A stretch of DNA of 64,000 nucleotides from assembly GCF_014647675.1 (NCBI RefSeq), contig NZ_BMPQ01000002.1, positions 481,033-545,032 on the forward strand, written 5' to 3'. The DNA comes from Streptomyces flaveus (lineage in GTDB: Bacteria > Actinomycetota > Actinomycetes > Streptomycetales > Streptomycetaceae). The position numbers were made by a program, and so were the translations under genes. Each line of letters begins with the position of its first letter. The stretch's first letter is position 1. Shown one piece after another: positions 1 through 9,298 of the stretch. The notes under the pieces were generated by a model. That model searched no databases and was not told the DNA's origin. It was given only the letters and a program-made list of their open reading frames with translations.

Positions 1-606
1 CCGCAGGCGCTGCGCCGGGACGGCGGCAGTGACCCGGTGGGCATCAAGTCCATGGTCGACTGGGTGACTCGTACGTACGACGCGGACACCGACCGGATCT
101 TCGCCACCGGCATCTCCTCCGGCGCGATGATGACGAACGTGCTGCTGGGCGACTACCCCGACGTGTTCGCGGCGGGCGCGGCGTTCGCGGGCGTGCCGTT
201 CGCCTGTTTCGCCACCACCAACGGGTCCGAGTGGAACAGCGACTGCTCGGGCGGCAACCTCATCCGCACCCCGCAGGCATGGGGCGACCTGGTCCGCGGC
301 GCCTACCCGGGCTACGACGGGCCCCGGCCGCGTATGCAGCTCTGGCACGGCACCGAGGACGACGTCCTGCGCTACCCCAACTTCGGGGAGGAGATCAAGC
401 AGTGGACGAACGTGCACGGCGTCGGCCAGACACCCGCCCACACCGACTCACCCCAGGCGGGCTGGACCCGTACCCGCTACGGCTCCACCGGTGACCGGGC
501 TCCCGTGGAGGCCATCAGCCTCCAGGGCGTCGGCCACAACCTGTACGCCTGGGGCATGGGGGCCCGGGTGATCACGTTCTTCGGCCTGGACGGCACGGGC
601 CGGTGA
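1..606 (+). CDS. PHB depolymerase-family esterase (5' truncated)
   Basis: This is the C-terminal 201 codons of an extracellular polyester or feruloyl-type esterase. The reading frame is open from base 1, so the start lies outside the window. The nucleophile elbow GISSG is at bases 109-123, followed by the helix starting AMM. A candidate acid lies in GTEDD and the catalytic His in GVGHN near the C-terminus, giving the Ser-Asp-His order of the alpha/beta-hydrolase fold used by LpqC/PHB depolymerases. Substrate cannot be decided; acetylxylan or feruloyl esterase activity is equally possible. The signal peptide, if present, is outside the window. Confidence 0.85.
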   Translation, partial: PQALRRDGGSDPVGIKSMVDWVTRTYDADTDRIFATGISSGAMMTNVLLGDYPDVFAAGAAFAGVPFACFATTNGSEWNSDCSGGNLIRTPQAWGDLVRGAYPGYDGPRPRMQLWHGTEDDVLRYPNFGEEIKQWTNVHGVGQTPAHTDSPQAGWTRTRYGSTGDRAPVEAISLQGVGHNLYAWGMGARVITFFGLDGTGR

Positions 607-677
607 GGCCGTCGACCCGCCTCTTCCGTCAGCACTGGGGATAGCACCGGTAGCGCTGCGTCCCGCCCGGGCCGGGT

Positions 678-1481
678 TCAGACCCGACCCCAGGTCCCCC
701 GGTCCCGGGCCATCGCATGGAGCGCCTCGACATCCGCCGGCTTGAGCACGCCCCCCGCACTGGCCAGCGACGCGACATCCGTGTCCTGGAGAACGCGAAC
801 CTCACGCAGCGGCGTCGCCACCGACACGTTCGACGGCGCGTAGAGCGCCAGCACCGGATGGACCTCCGCCGTCAGCGCGTACGACGCCCGGTCCGCGACA
901 GCCCGAACCCGCCGCAGCAACGGTGTCGGTTCCCGACGGCCGACCGTGACCATGGGGTCAGCCACCAGCACCCGCTGCTTACGGGCGTACAGCGTGTGGA
1001 CGGCGAACAGCCCGCCGGGCCCGATCGCCAGGTGGTGAAGACGGTCGCCGCCGGGCAGCGTAAGGGAATGCAGCGCATGCCACCCCGTCCCCTCCAGCCC
1101 GTCAAGCGCCTCCCCCACCGCCAGCTCCGACGCCAGCGCCCGCCGCCGGGGATCGGGCCGCAGCCGGTGCGGAGGCGAGGGATCGCGGTCCAGAGCGATC
1201 TGGAGGGCCTCACCGGGCCGGTTGGGGGCAAGGTCGTCGTCGGGGTGGAGGGTGAGCCGGGCGAGCTCGGCGGGGGTCGGGACCGGGGGCGGCCCCACGG
1301 TCACGGGCCCGGTCAGAAACGGGCCGAGCGCGTCGAGAACATCCTCGCGCCGGTCCTCGCTGAGCAGGTTGACCCGCCCCGCCTCCCTGTCGTACCAGGC
1401 GACGTTCCTGCCGTCGGTGTGACAGATGTACAGCCGTTCCTGACCGTGCCGCCAGGTCGGTACAACGCGCAGTCCGTTCAT
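678..1481 (-). CDS. NERD domain-containing protein
   Basis: A 267-aa protein with an N-terminal segment of unknown type (residues 1-65) that mentions no known motif. A nuclease-related (NERD) domain follows at about 110-215, recognisable from the pattern ASELAVGEALDGLE, then HHLAIGPGGLFAVHT and a conserved strand with VLALY. NERD domains are predicted restriction-endonuclease-like folds involved in DNA processing, but most members have no tested activity. The start is an ATG just before a short divergent gap to the phosphatase gene. Function beyond the domain is unknown. Confidence 0.75.
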   Translation of the reverse strand: MNGLRVVPTWRHGQERLYICHTDGRNVAWYDREAGRVNLLSEDRREDVLDALGPFLTGPVTVGPPPVPTPAELARLTLHPDDDLAPNRPGEALQIALDRDPSPPHRLRPDPRRRALASELAVGEALDGLEGTGWHALHSLTLPGGDRLHHLAIGPGGLFAVHTLYARKQRVLVADPMVTVGRREPTPLLRRVRAVADRASYALTAEVHPVLALYAPSNVSVATPLREVRVLQDTDVASLASAGGVLKPADVEALHAMARDRGTWGRV

Positions 1482-1571
1482 GCGCCATCACCCCACGACC
1501 ATGGGAACAGGCGGGGTACTCCAGGGGCAAGAACCCAGCTACCTTTGTCACGACTCGAGCGGGAGGCGCCG

Positions 1572-2078
1572 TTGCTGCCCAGCAGGAAGCAACCCGATGT
1601 GCCGGCCCCGGACAGCCCGTGGAGCGAGATCGTGCCCGGCCTGTGGATGGGCGGGCACGAGTACAAGGGCCGGTCCGGCGGGCTGGAGTTCGCTGTCGTA
1701 CACGATGAGTTCGACCTGGTCCTGACGTTGCTCCGACTACCCGGCCACGGCCCCGACGACGACGTGGAACACCATGTGTGGCCGATCCCGGACGGCCCTC
1801 TGGACGGTACGCAGCTCGCGGGCGTCCTGCGGCTCGCACGGGCCGCGGGCGAGGGGCTGGCGCAGGGCCGCCGGGTCCTGGTCCGCTGCTACCACGGCTA
1901 CAACCGCTCGGGCCTGGTCGTCGCCCACGCCCTGATCGGCGCGGGCCACACCGCCGACGAGGCGATCCGCCTGATCCGTAGCCGCCGTTCACGGTGGGCC
2001 CTGCACAACGAACTCTTCGTGGAGTATCTGAAGACCGGCCTCGACACGGTCCGGCTCCTCGAAGAACTGGCCGAGTGA
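1572..2078 (+). CDS. Protein-tyrosine/dual-specificity phosphatase
   Basis: A protein of about 168 aa with the cysteine phosphatase P-loop CYHGYNRS (CX5R followed by S) near residue 113. An upstream Asp-rich segment (PDDDVEHHVWPIPD) could supply the general acid. The proposed start is TTG, chosen because GGGAGG sits 5 nt upstream; a GTG at 1599 is the alternative. It probably dephosphorylates tyrosine or Ser/Thr phosphoproteins in the cytoplasm. Longer extensions of this frame upstream are antisense to the NERD gene and not coding. Confidence 0.8.
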   Translation: MLPSRKQPDVPAPDSPWSEIVPGLWMGGHEYKGRSGGLEFAVVHDEFDLVLTLLRLPGHGPDDDVEHHVWPIPDGPLDGTQLAGVLRLARAAGEGLAQGRRVLVRCYHGYNRSGLVVAHALIGAGHTADEAIRLIRSRRSRWALHNELFVEYLKTGLDTVRLLEELAE

Positions 2079-2238
2079 TCAGCGGAGTCACCGAGCGCGA
2101 CCATCCACGACGAACCGCGGCTCAGAACCGGCACGTACCCCGATGGCCCAGCACGACGGGCGCCCTCCAAGGTCGACTCCTAGCGTGGCGATTGATCACC
2201 TTTCAGTCACCACCGCACCTTTCAAGGAGGACTCAGTC

Positions 2239-2958
2239 ATGCCCCTGCGTTCCGCTTTCACCCGCCTCGCCATAGTCACCACCACCGCCGCCGCACTCGC
2301 CCTCACCGCCACCGGTCCCGCCCTCGCGAACGGCGACGACGGCGGCGGCGGCGGGAACGGAAATGGGAACGCCAACGCCAGCGAGGGCGGCGGTAACGGC
2401 AACGGCAAACCCAACTTGGGTGGCGGCAACGGCAAACCCAACTTGGGTGGCGGCAACGCCAATGCCCACTGGGGCGGTGGTAACGACAACGTCAACGTCC
2501 ACGTCCACGTCCACGGCCACGCCGACCCAGGTGGCGGCAACGCCGACGCCAACTCGACCGGCGGCAACGGCAATGCCGACGCCAACTCGACCGGCGGCAA
2601 CGGCAACGCCGACCCCAGCGCCAACCCGGGCGGCGGCAACGGGGGCAACAACGGCCGCCCCGACGGCCACCCCAACAACAATCCCAATAGCAACCCCAAC
2701 AACCCCAACAACAACCAGGAGTTCACCCAGGGCCGCGTCACCGCCATCGGCGGCCTGACCCTCCGCGACCGGCCGACCCGCAACAGCGCCGCGATCGGCC
2801 ACGCACCCCAGGGCTCGACCGTCCGCATCTTCTGCCGGACGCCGGGCAGCACCGTCGACGGCAACAACCTCTGGTACCTCCTCGCGGACGGCACCTGGGC
2901 CTGGGGTCCGGCCCGCTACATCGACACCTTCGGCCACAAGCAGCCCCGCTGGTGCTGA
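2239..2958 (+). CDS. Secreted Gly/Asn-rich repeat protein with C-terminal SH3-like domain
   Basis: A 239-aa protein. Residues 1-30 form a Sec signal peptide (positive start, Ala/Thr hydrophobic core, cleavage near ALA-N). The middle (about 33-158) is low-complexity GGN/GNGN sequence with near-exact tandem units such as GNGKPNLGG twice and NADANSTGG twice. The last 75 residues resemble a bacterial SH3 (SH3_3) domain, with GLTLRDRPTRNSA and WYLLADGTWAWGPARYI and two cysteines. Start ATG is supported by AAGGAGG 8 nt upstream. It is probably exported and cell-wall associated; the repeats may be a flexible stalk. No enzymatic role is visible. Confidence 0.8.
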   Translation: MPLRSAFTRLAIVTTTAAALALTATGPALANGDDGGGGGNGNGNANASEGGGNGNGKPNLGGGNGKPNLGGGNANAHWGGGNDNVNVHVHVHGHADPGGGNADANSTGGNGNADANSTGGNGNADPSANPGGGNGGNNGRPDGHPNNNPNSNPNNPNNNQEFTQGRVTAIGGLTLRDRPTRNSAAIGHAPQGSTVRIFCRTPGSTVDGNNLWYLLADGTWAWGPARYIDTFGHKQPRWC

Positions 2959-2975
2959 GGCCGACATAACGGGAC

Positions 2976-4379
2976 ATGAGCCACATATCCTGTTACGTTC
3001 CGGGCATGCTCTCGCCCGGACCGACAGCGCAGGCGGATCCGCCCACTCCCGCCGTACGCCTCCCCCGGCGCCGAGGCATCGAGTTCACGCTCCTCGTCCT
3101 GGCGGTGCTGCTCTCGGTGTACGGCTACTGCGCCGTCGGCCTCGCCAGGAACGGCACCCTCCCGCCCGGCGCCGCACGTTACGGCGCCGGGCTCGGCGTG
3201 CTCGCGCTTCTCGCGCATGTGGCGGTGCGGTGGCGGGCGCCGTACGCCGATCCGCTGCTGCTTCCGATCGCCGTACTGCTCAACGGCCTCGGCCTGGTGC
3301 TGGTCCACCGGCTCGACCTGGAGACTCCGGCCGATCCTGCGGCCCCCACGCAGCTCGTCTGGTCGACGCTGGGAGTCGGCCTGTTCATCGCGGTCGTTCT
3401 CGTCCTGCGCGACCACCGGGTGCTCCAGCGCTACGCGTACGTCTGCGTCGTCACCGCGCTCGTCCTGCTGATGCTGCCGATCTTCTTCCCGGCCGTGAAC
3501 GGCGCCCGGCTCTGGATCAGGGTCGGCGGATTCTCCATCCAGCCGGGCGAGTTCGCGAAGGTGCTGCTCGCGGTGTTCTTCGCCGGCTATCTCGCGGCGA
3601 ACCGCAACGCCCTCGCGTACACGGGCCGCCGCATCTGGAAACTCCAACTGCCCGCGGGACGCGTACTCGGCCCGATCCTCACGATCTGGGTGCTGAGCGT
3701 CGGCGTCCTGGTCCTGGAGCGGGACCTGGGCACCTCGCTCCTCTTCTTCGGCCTGTTCGTGATCCTGTTGTACGTCGCCACGGGCCGCACCGGCTGGATC
3801 GCGGTCGGCCTGCTGCTCGCGGCCCTCGGAGCCTTCGCCGTCGGCCGTCTCGAACCGTATGTGCACAGCCGCGTCGAGGACTGGCTGCACCCCTTCGCGT
3901 CCGTCGAGGCGGGCCTTGGGCCCAGCCAACTCGCCCAGTCCCTCTACGCGTTCGCCGCTGGCGGGCTGCTCGGCACCGGCCTCGGCCTCGGCCATTCGAT
4001 CCTCATCGGCTTCGCCGCCAAGTCGGACTTCATCCTGGCGACGGCGGGCGAAGAACTGGGCCTGGCCGGACTCTCCGCGATCTTCCTGCTGTACGGGCTG
4101 CTGGTCGAGCGCGGCTACCGGGCGGGCCTCGCCCTGCGCGACCCCTTCGGGCGGCTGCTCGCGGTCGGGCTCGCCTCGATCGTGGCGCTCCAGGTGTTCG
4201 TGATCGCGGGCGGGGTGACCGGGCTGATCCCGCTGACCGGGATGCCGATGCCGTTCCTGGCGCAGGGCGGTTCGTCGGTGGTCACCAACTGGATCATCGT
4301 GGCCCTGCTGATCCGCCTCAGCGACTCGGCACGCAGCCGGTACGACGGAGCGCCGTACGACGCGGAGGGCGCACCATGA
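2976..4379 (+). CDS. SEDS-family cell shape/division protein (FtsW/RodA/SpoVE)
   Basis: A polytopic membrane protein of 467 aa (about 457 if the ATG at 3006 is used; neither start has a clear Shine-Dalgarno). Roughly ten hydrophobic helices are visible. Family signatures are the long loop with RLWIRVGGFSIQPGEFAK, the VLERDLGTSLLFFG segment and the C-terminal GGSSVVTNWI motif. SEDS proteins polymerise lipid II glycan strands together with a class B PBP. The next gene is exactly such a transpeptidase and overlaps it by 4 nt (ATGA), so the two form a glycosyltransferase-transpeptidase pair. Which process it serves (division, spore or branching wall) is not shown. Confidence 0.93.
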   Translation: MSHISCYVPGMLSPGPTAQADPPTPAVRLPRRRGIEFTLLVLAVLLSVYGYCAVGLARNGTLPPGAARYGAGLGVLALLAHVAVRWRAPYADPLLLPIAVLLNGLGLVLVHRLDLETPADPAAPTQLVWSTLGVGLFIAVVLVLRDHRVLQRYAYVCVVTALVLLMLPIFFPAVNGARLWIRVGGFSIQPGEFAKVLLAVFFAGYLAANRNALAYTGRRIWKLQLPAGRVLGPILTIWVLSVGVLVLERDLGTSLLFFGLFVILLYVATGRTGWIAVGLLLAALGAFAVGRLEPYVHSRVEDWLHPFASVEAGLGPSQLAQSLYAFAAGGLLGTGLGLGHSILIGFAAKSDFILATAGEELGLAGLSAIFLLYGLLVERGYRAGLALRDPFGRLLAVGLASIVALQVFVIAGGVTGLIPLTGMPMPFLAQGGSSVVTNWIIVALLIRLSDSARSRYDGAPYDAEGAP

Positions 4380-5851
4380 CCGGGGACGGCCGCCCCATGC
4401 CCCGGTACATCCGGCACGCCGCCGCCTTCTGCGCCCTGCTCCTGCTCGCGCTCCTGGTGAACGCCACCCGCCTCCAGATCGTCCAGGTCCGCTCGTACGA
4501 CGAGAACCCGGCCAACCGCCGCCAGACGATCGCCCGTTACGGCCAGCCACGCGGCGACATCCTGGTCGGCGGCAGCCCGGTCACCGGTTCCAGGGACTCG
4601 GGAGAGAACCTCCGCTACGAACGGACGTACAGGTACGGCCCGTTGTACGCACCCGTCACCGGCTTCGCCTCGCAGACGTACGGAACGACTCTCCTGGAGA
4701 ACGCCGAGGACGACCTCCTCTCCGGCACCGACCCGATGCTCTCCCCTCTCCCTCTGTGGAACGACCTCACACGCGCCCGCAACCCCGGCGGCAACGTCGT
4801 CACCACCCTCGACGCGATCGCGCAGCAAGCGGCGTACGACGGACTCGGCGACCGGCGGGGCGCGGTGGCCGCCGTCGAACCCTCGACGGGACGGATCCTG
4901 GCGCTCGTCTCCACCCCCTCCTACGACCCTCAGGAGCTGTCCGGGACGGACAAAGCGGTGGCGAAGGCCTGGGCACGGCTGAACGGCGCGGCGGACCGGC
5001 CGATGCTCAACCGGGCCGTCCGCCAGACCTATCCGCCGGGTTCGACGTTCAAGGTGGTCACCGCGGCGGCGGCGCTGGACGCGGGCGTGGTGGAGGACCT
5101 GGACGCGCCCCTCAAGGCCCCCGATCCGTACCGGCTGCCGGGCAGTTCGGCGCGGCTGACGAACTCGGTCGACGACTGCGCCGGCGCCTCGCTGCGCTAC
5201 GCCTTCGCCTGGTCGTGCAACACGGTGTTCGCCAAGCTGGGCGTGGACGTGGGGTTGGCGGACATGGCGCGCACCGCCTCCGGCTTCGGCTTCGACGAGC
5301 CGGGGCCCAGGATCCCGTTCCCGGTCTCCACCAGCACGTTCGGCAGCGGCCTCGACCAGGCGCAGCTCGCACTGTCCTCCATCGGCCAGTTCGACACCCG
5401 GGCGACACCGCTGCAGATGGCGATGATCGCGGCGGCGGTGGCGAACGGCGGCTCGGTGCGCGCGCCCCATCTGGTGGAGCGGACGACCACGGCCGCGGGC
5501 ACCCCGGTGTCGACCACCGGCCCGCGGGCCGAAAGCCGGGCCATGAACCCGTCCACGGCCAGGCTGCTACGGGAGTTGATGACGGACGCGGTGCGCAAGG
5601 GCACCGGCCGGAAGGTCGCCGTCCCCGGCGCCGAGGTCGGCGGCAAGTCGGGCACCGCCCAGCACGGCATCGGCAACGCCGGTACCCCGTACGCCTGGTT
5701 CATCTCCTGGGCCCGGGCCCGCGACGCCGTGGAACCGGCGGTCGCCGTGGCGGTCGTCGTCGAGGACGCGGCGGCCGACCGGGGCGAGATCAGCGGGGGC
5801 GGGGACGCGGCACCGATCGCACGGGCCGTGATGAAAGCGGTACTCGACTGA
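4376..5851 (+). CDS. Class B penicillin-binding protein (transpeptidase)
   Basis: A 491-aa protein with one N-terminal membrane anchor (about residues 14-31), a PBP dimerisation region, and a transpeptidase domain with all three motifs. These are STFK (catalytic Ser about residue 223), SCN (about 280) and KSGT (about 424). It cross-links peptidoglycan outside the membrane. Size and architecture match actinobacterial PbpA. The ATGA overlap with the SEDS gene implies translational coupling and a shared complex. The stop codon lies inside the first unit of a 15-bp tandem repeat that continues downstream. Confidence 0.95.
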   Translation: MTGDGRPMPRYIRHAAAFCALLLLALLVNATRLQIVQVRSYDENPANRRQTIARYGQPRGDILVGGSPVTGSRDSGENLRYERTYRYGPLYAPVTGFASQTYGTTLLENAEDDLLSGTDPMLSPLPLWNDLTRARNPGGNVVTTLDAIAQQAAYDGLGDRRGAVAAVEPSTGRILALVSTPSYDPQELSGTDKAVAKAWARLNGAADRPMLNRAVRQTYPPGSTFKVVTAAAALDAGVVEDLDAPLKAPDPYRLPGSSARLTNSVDDCAGASLRYAFAWSCNTVFAKLGVDVGLADMARTASGFGFDEPGPRIPFPVSTSTFGSGLDQAQLALSSIGQFDTRATPLQMAMIAAAVANGGSVRAPHLVERTTTAAGTPVSTTGPRAESRAMNPSTARLLRELMTDAVRKGTGRKVAVPGAEVGGKSGTAQHGIGNAGTPYAWFISWARARDAVEPAVAVAVVVEDAAADRGEISGGGDAAPIARAVMKAVLD

Positions 5852-5898
5852 CTGGTACTCGACCGGCCGGTACTCGACCGACTGGTATTCAACTCACC
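5839..5898. repeat. Four tandem 15-bp repeats bridging two convergent stop codons
   Basis: Four consecutive 15-nt units begin GGTACTCGAC (last copy GGTATTCAAC) at 5839, 5854, 5869 and 5884. The first contains the PBP stop codon and the last contains the stop of the convergent sensor kinase gene. Units 1 to 3 differ at two to four positions; unit 4 is more diverged. It is probably a replication-slippage product. Confidence 0.8.
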
Positions 5899-7855
5899 CG
5901 CTCATCATGGCCGTTGACGAGGGTTCCTGGACGAGCACGGCGGGCAGGGCCACGTACGCCGTGACGCCCGAGCCCGCGGTGGGGCGCAGCTCCACATGGG
6001 CGCCGAGGCGGGAGGCGAGCGCGCCCACGACGTGGTGGCCGAGGAAGCGGGTGGGTGCCGTGAGGAAAGAGCCGCTGCCGGAGAGCAGGGCGTTGGCCTC
6101 GGCCATGCGTTCCAGGGTCATGCCGATGCCACGGTCGACGACGGCCAGGCAGTACTCGGCGCCGTCCTGCCAGCCGTAGACCTCGACGGGCTGCTGGGGC
6201 GGGCTGAACATCAGGGCGTTCTCGAGGAGTTCGGCCAGCAGATGGGACAGCTCGGCGACGGCGTGGCCGCGGATGCGGCAGGCCGCGACGTCGACGGCCG
6301 TGACCCGGCGGTACTGCTCGACCTCCGAGACGGCCGACTGCACCACCTCGGTGACGGAGACCATGCCCGGCCAGGAGCGGGCGGGCGCCTCCTCGCCGGC
6401 GAGGACGAGCAGGGACTCGGCGTTGCGGCGCATGCGGGTGGCCAGATGGTCGAGCTCGAAGAGTTCGGCGAGGGCGTCCGGGTCGATTTCCTGGTTCTCC
6501 AGGGCGGTGATCAGGCCGAGCTGGCGCCTGAGCAGCGTCTGGTTGCGGCGGCCGAGGCTGGCCAGGGACTCGGTGCTGTTGCGGCGCAGGACGGCCTGTT
6601 CGGCGGCGAGGCCCACAGCGGTGTGCTCGACGTTGCGCAGGGCGGCGGCCAGGCGGGTGATCTCCCGTGCGCTGCCCGGGAGTTGGGTCCGGTCCGAGCC
6701 GTCCGGGTCGCCCGGTTGGGGCGTGTCGGGGTCGGCCTCCTGGATGCGTTTGACGACCGTCGGCAGTCGGGTGCCCGCGACCGCGTCGGCCTCGTCGGCG
6801 AGGGCGCCGAGGGGACGGGTGATGGAGCGCGCGGAGATGACGGCGAGCGCGACGGCCACGGCGACGATCAGCGCGCCGAGCCCGAGGAAGCCGCCGAGCT
6901 CGCGGGTGGCGGCGCTGCCGCTGTCGGCGGCGTCGGCCCGTACGTCGTCGCCGACGGTGCGCTGCACGTCGTGCAGGTCGTCGACGAGGGTCGTCATGTC
7001 CCGCCACCAGCGGGCCGGGGCGACGTTCAGCGATGAGCCGTCGGCACCGCGCTCGGCCTGCGTCTCGTAGCCGCTGACGCGCCGGGCGGCGGCCGTCCTG
7101 AAGGCGGCGTCGAGATCGGACTGCTGGGCGGATGTGGCGAGTTGGCGGAACTGGCCGAGCGCGGCGAGGCGGGTGGCGCGGATCTCGGTGAAGTCGAGGT
7201 ACTCGCCGCCGCGGAAGCGTCCGGCCGCGAACACCCCGTTGAGCGAACCGCGTTCGAGGGCCACGGCCTCGGTGGCGCGGGCCAGGGCCTGCAGCGCCTG
7301 GACGCCCTCGGTGATACGGCGCTCGCCGTGGGCCGCGCCCGCGGACTCGGCGTCGATGAGGGCGGTGACGGCCTTCGTGTAGTAGGCCAGGGTGTCGGCC
7401 CGGTCGGCGGTGCCGGCGTCGACCTCGGCACGGGTGGCGGGAAGGTCGGCGAGGGGAAGCTGGGCATCGTCGAGGGCGGAGGAGGCTGCGTCCGGCAGAT
7501 CACCGCTCTCCTCCGAGAGCACCGTTCGCAATGCGGAGCGGGCGTCGTCGGTACGGTCCCGCTGGTTCCGTACGTCGTCCTGGTACTCCTCGGCACCACC
7601 CAACAGCCCGTTGGTGAGCCCGCGTTCGCGCTGCACTTCCCGTACCAGATCCTGCACCCGCAACAGCACGCCCACCTGCGCCTCGGTCCCCCGCGCGGCG
7701 GACCAGTCGGCGGCACGGTCGGCGACGCCCAGCCCCGTCAGCACGAGCAGCAGGCAGGTCGGCACGGCCAGCACGATGGCCATGCGCCCACGGATGGAGT
7801 TCCAGCCGGGAAGGGCAGGAAGGGTGGGAAGTTTGGTCAGCACGTTCCCCGTCAT
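5894..7855 (-). CDS. Nitrate/nitrite-sensor-like (NIT domain) histidine kinase, solo CvnA-like
   Basis: A 653-aa membrane sensor kinase. It has a short cytoplasmic start, TM1 at about 26-46, a large external all-helical NIT-type domain with the typical QRERGLTNGLL signature, TM2 at about 315-340, HAMP, a helical segment containing FELDHLATRMRRN, and an HATPase_c domain (ELLENALMFSPP, DRGIGM, GHHVVGALASRLG). Architecture resembles conservon CvnA, but no roadblock, DUF742 or GTPase gene is attached. The G1/G2 loops look degenerate, as is common in this class. The ligand is unknown; nitrate is only inferred from the domain name. Confidence 0.85.
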   Translation of the reverse strand: MTGNVLTKLPTLPALPGWNSIRGRMAIVLAVPTCLLLVLTGLGVADRAADWSAARGTEAQVGVLLRVQDLVREVQRERGLTNGLLGGAEEYQDDVRNQRDRTDDARSALRTVLSEESGDLPDAASSALDDAQLPLADLPATRAEVDAGTADRADTLAYYTKAVTALIDAESAGAAHGERRITEGVQALQALARATEAVALERGSLNGVFAAGRFRGGEYLDFTEIRATRLAALGQFRQLATSAQQSDLDAAFRTAAARRVSGYETQAERGADGSSLNVAPARWWRDMTTLVDDLHDVQRTVGDDVRADAADSGSAATRELGGFLGLGALIVAVAVALAVISARSITRPLGALADEADAVAGTRLPTVVKRIQEADPDTPQPGDPDGSDRTQLPGSAREITRLAAALRNVEHTAVGLAAEQAVLRRNSTESLASLGRRNQTLLRRQLGLITALENQEIDPDALAELFELDHLATRMRRNAESLLVLAGEEAPARSWPGMVSVTEVVQSAVSEVEQYRRVTAVDVAACRIRGHAVAELSHLLAELLENALMFSPPQQPVEVYGWQDGAEYCLAVVDRGIGMTLERMAEANALLSGSGSFLTAPTRFLGHHVVGALASRLGAHVELRPTAGSGVTAYVALPAVLVQEPSSTAMMSG

Positions 7856-8067
7856 GCTCCGCGAGGCTACGGGCGGGCCGGTCAGGCGGCGGTTTCCCGC
7901 CCGTAAGACGTCGGTTCACAGGAACTCACGCTGCGTCGGGGGCAGTTGTGAGAAGGGGAGGTACGGGACGGAGGCGCGCCCACATCGTCCGCCCGGCCGG
8001 ACGGGTTCGTGTCCGAGGGTTGAGAAAGGCCTTGAGCACGCCATCGAGCCGACCTAACGTTCGGTCC

Positions 8068-8574
8068 ATGACGCAACCCGCCGCGTACGAACTCGCCCAG
8101 GTCAACATCGCCCGCCTCAAGGCCCCGTTGGATTCCCCTCAGTTGAAGGACTTCGTCGACGCCCTCGACCCGGTGAACGCGGTCGCCGACTCCTCGGACG
8201 GCTTCATCTGGCGCCTGCAGAGCGACTCGGGCAACGCGACGGACGTCCCCGTCTTCGGCGACGACTGGCTGATCGTCAACATGTCGGTATGGCGCGACAC
8301 CAACGCCCTCACGGCCTTCATGTACCAGGGGCAGCACCGGGAGTTGCTGTCCCGCCGCCGCGAGTGGTTCGAGAAGCTCCAGGAGGCGGTGACGGCCCTG
8401 TGGTGGGTCCCGGCGGGCCACCGCCCCACGGTCGCGGAGGCGGAGGCCCGTCTGCTGCACTTGCGGACACACGGGCCCACGCCGTACGCGTTCACGCTGC
8501 GGACGTCGTTCCCGCCGGGAGCCTCGGAGCCGGTGCTCGGCGAGGTGCCGGAGGGGCTGGGCTGCTCGGTCTAA
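8068..8574 (+). CDS. DUF3291 family protein
   Basis: A 168-aa soluble protein beginning MTQPAAYELAQVNIARL, which matches the DUF3291 family (dimeric alpha/beta-barrel monooxygenase-like fold). Features are a conserved WRLQ segment, SVWRDTNALTAFMY and WWVPAGHRPTVAEA. No catalytic function is established for the family. The ATG start lies after a 212-bp gap from the divergent kinase; no strong Shine-Dalgarno is seen. It converges with the Uma2 gene with only 5 bp between them. Confidence 0.8.
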   Translation: MTQPAAYELAQVNIARLKAPLDSPQLKDFVDALDPVNAVADSSDGFIWRLQSDSGNATDVPVFGDDWLIVNMSVWRDTNALTAFMYQGQHRELLSRRREWFEKLQEAVTALWWVPAGHRPTVAEAEARLLHLRTHGPTPYAFTLRTSFPPGASEPVLGEVPEGLGCSV

Positions 8575-8579
8575 GTGGC

Positions 8580-9218
8580 TCAGGCCTGCAGGTCCGGGAA
8601 CTCCGAGGGGGGCGCGACTGGCGGTCGGCGGTTGATGGCAGTGAGATCGATGGTAAGGGGAAACGGGACGGTCAGCTTCAGCCGATCGTGGTGGATGCCG
8701 GTGACGCCGTAGGTGTTCGTGGATCGATCGAGCTCGTAGGTGTAGACCACGGGCAGGCCCTCGCTCTCCTCCACGCGCCAGAAGTACGGAATGCCCGCTG
8801 CCGCGTATTTGCGGGGCTTGACCTCACGATCACGCGCCGTGGAGTCCTCGGAGACGACCTCGATGGCGAGGACGACGGCATCGGAGTGGTGCCAAGTCTG
8901 ATGTGGTCCGGTAGCTGCGTCCGCCCGGTACACGAGGACGTCAGGCTCGGGCCGGTTGCGTCGGTCCAGCCTGACGCTGAACTCCCGATCGACGTCGTAC
9001 GCATCCGGTGCCTGGCTGAGCAGGGCGTACTCCAGAAGCCGGATCGTGCGCAGGTGAAAGCGGGTCTGCGGACTCACGAAGACGAGGCTCCCGTCGATCA
9101 GCTCCGTGTGCGGAGGAAGATTCGGGAGCCGGTCCAGGTCATCCGCCGTCCAGCCGCCCTCCGGCGGACGGGGCCACTCGTAGTCCTCGTCCAGCCCGTA
9201 CTCGCGTCCGGCGCTCAT
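8580..9218 (-). CDS. Uma2 family endonuclease-like protein
   Basis: A 212-aa protein of the Uma2 (DUF820) family, which has a PD-(D/E)xK nuclease fold and is very abundant in Streptomyces. Visible motifs are ELIDGSLV near residue 40, EPDVLVY (metal-binding Asp) near 93 and LAIEVVSEDS followed by RDREVKPRKYAAAGI. Start ATG at 9218 is chosen because GGGAG lies 5 nt upstream; an in-frame ATG at 9230 is the alternative. The physiological role of chromosomal Uma2 proteins is unknown. Confidence 0.85.
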   Translation of the reverse strand: MSAGREYGLDEDYEWPRPPEGGWTADDLDRLPNLPPHTELIDGSLVFVSPQTRFHLRTIRLLEYALLSQAPDAYDVDREFSVRLDRRNRPEPDVLVYRADAATGPHQTWHHSDAVVLAIEVVSEDSTARDREVKPRKYAAAGIPYFWRVEESEGLPVVYTYELDRSTNTYGVTGIHHDRLKLTVPFPLTIDLTAINRRPPVAPPSEFPDLQA

Positions 9219-9298
9219 GATCACTCCCATGGAACGGAGTCTGCCTGGCATCGTCAGCGTACCCAGGACGAACAGCGATTCGCCGCCCCATCGAGTGA

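Noticed and set aside
717..1571. Upstream extension of the phosphatase frame
   Set aside because: Antisense to the NERD gene; the TTG at 1572 has a proper ribosome site.
2399..2640. CRISPR-like tandem repeats
   Set aside because: Repeats are in-frame Gly/Asn codons of a secreted protein; no spacers, no cas genes.
2916..4550. 544-codon frame antisense to the SEDS gene
   Set aside because: Charged, repetitive Glu/Gln/Arg sequence typical of shadows of membrane-protein genes; the sense strand has clear SEDS motifs.
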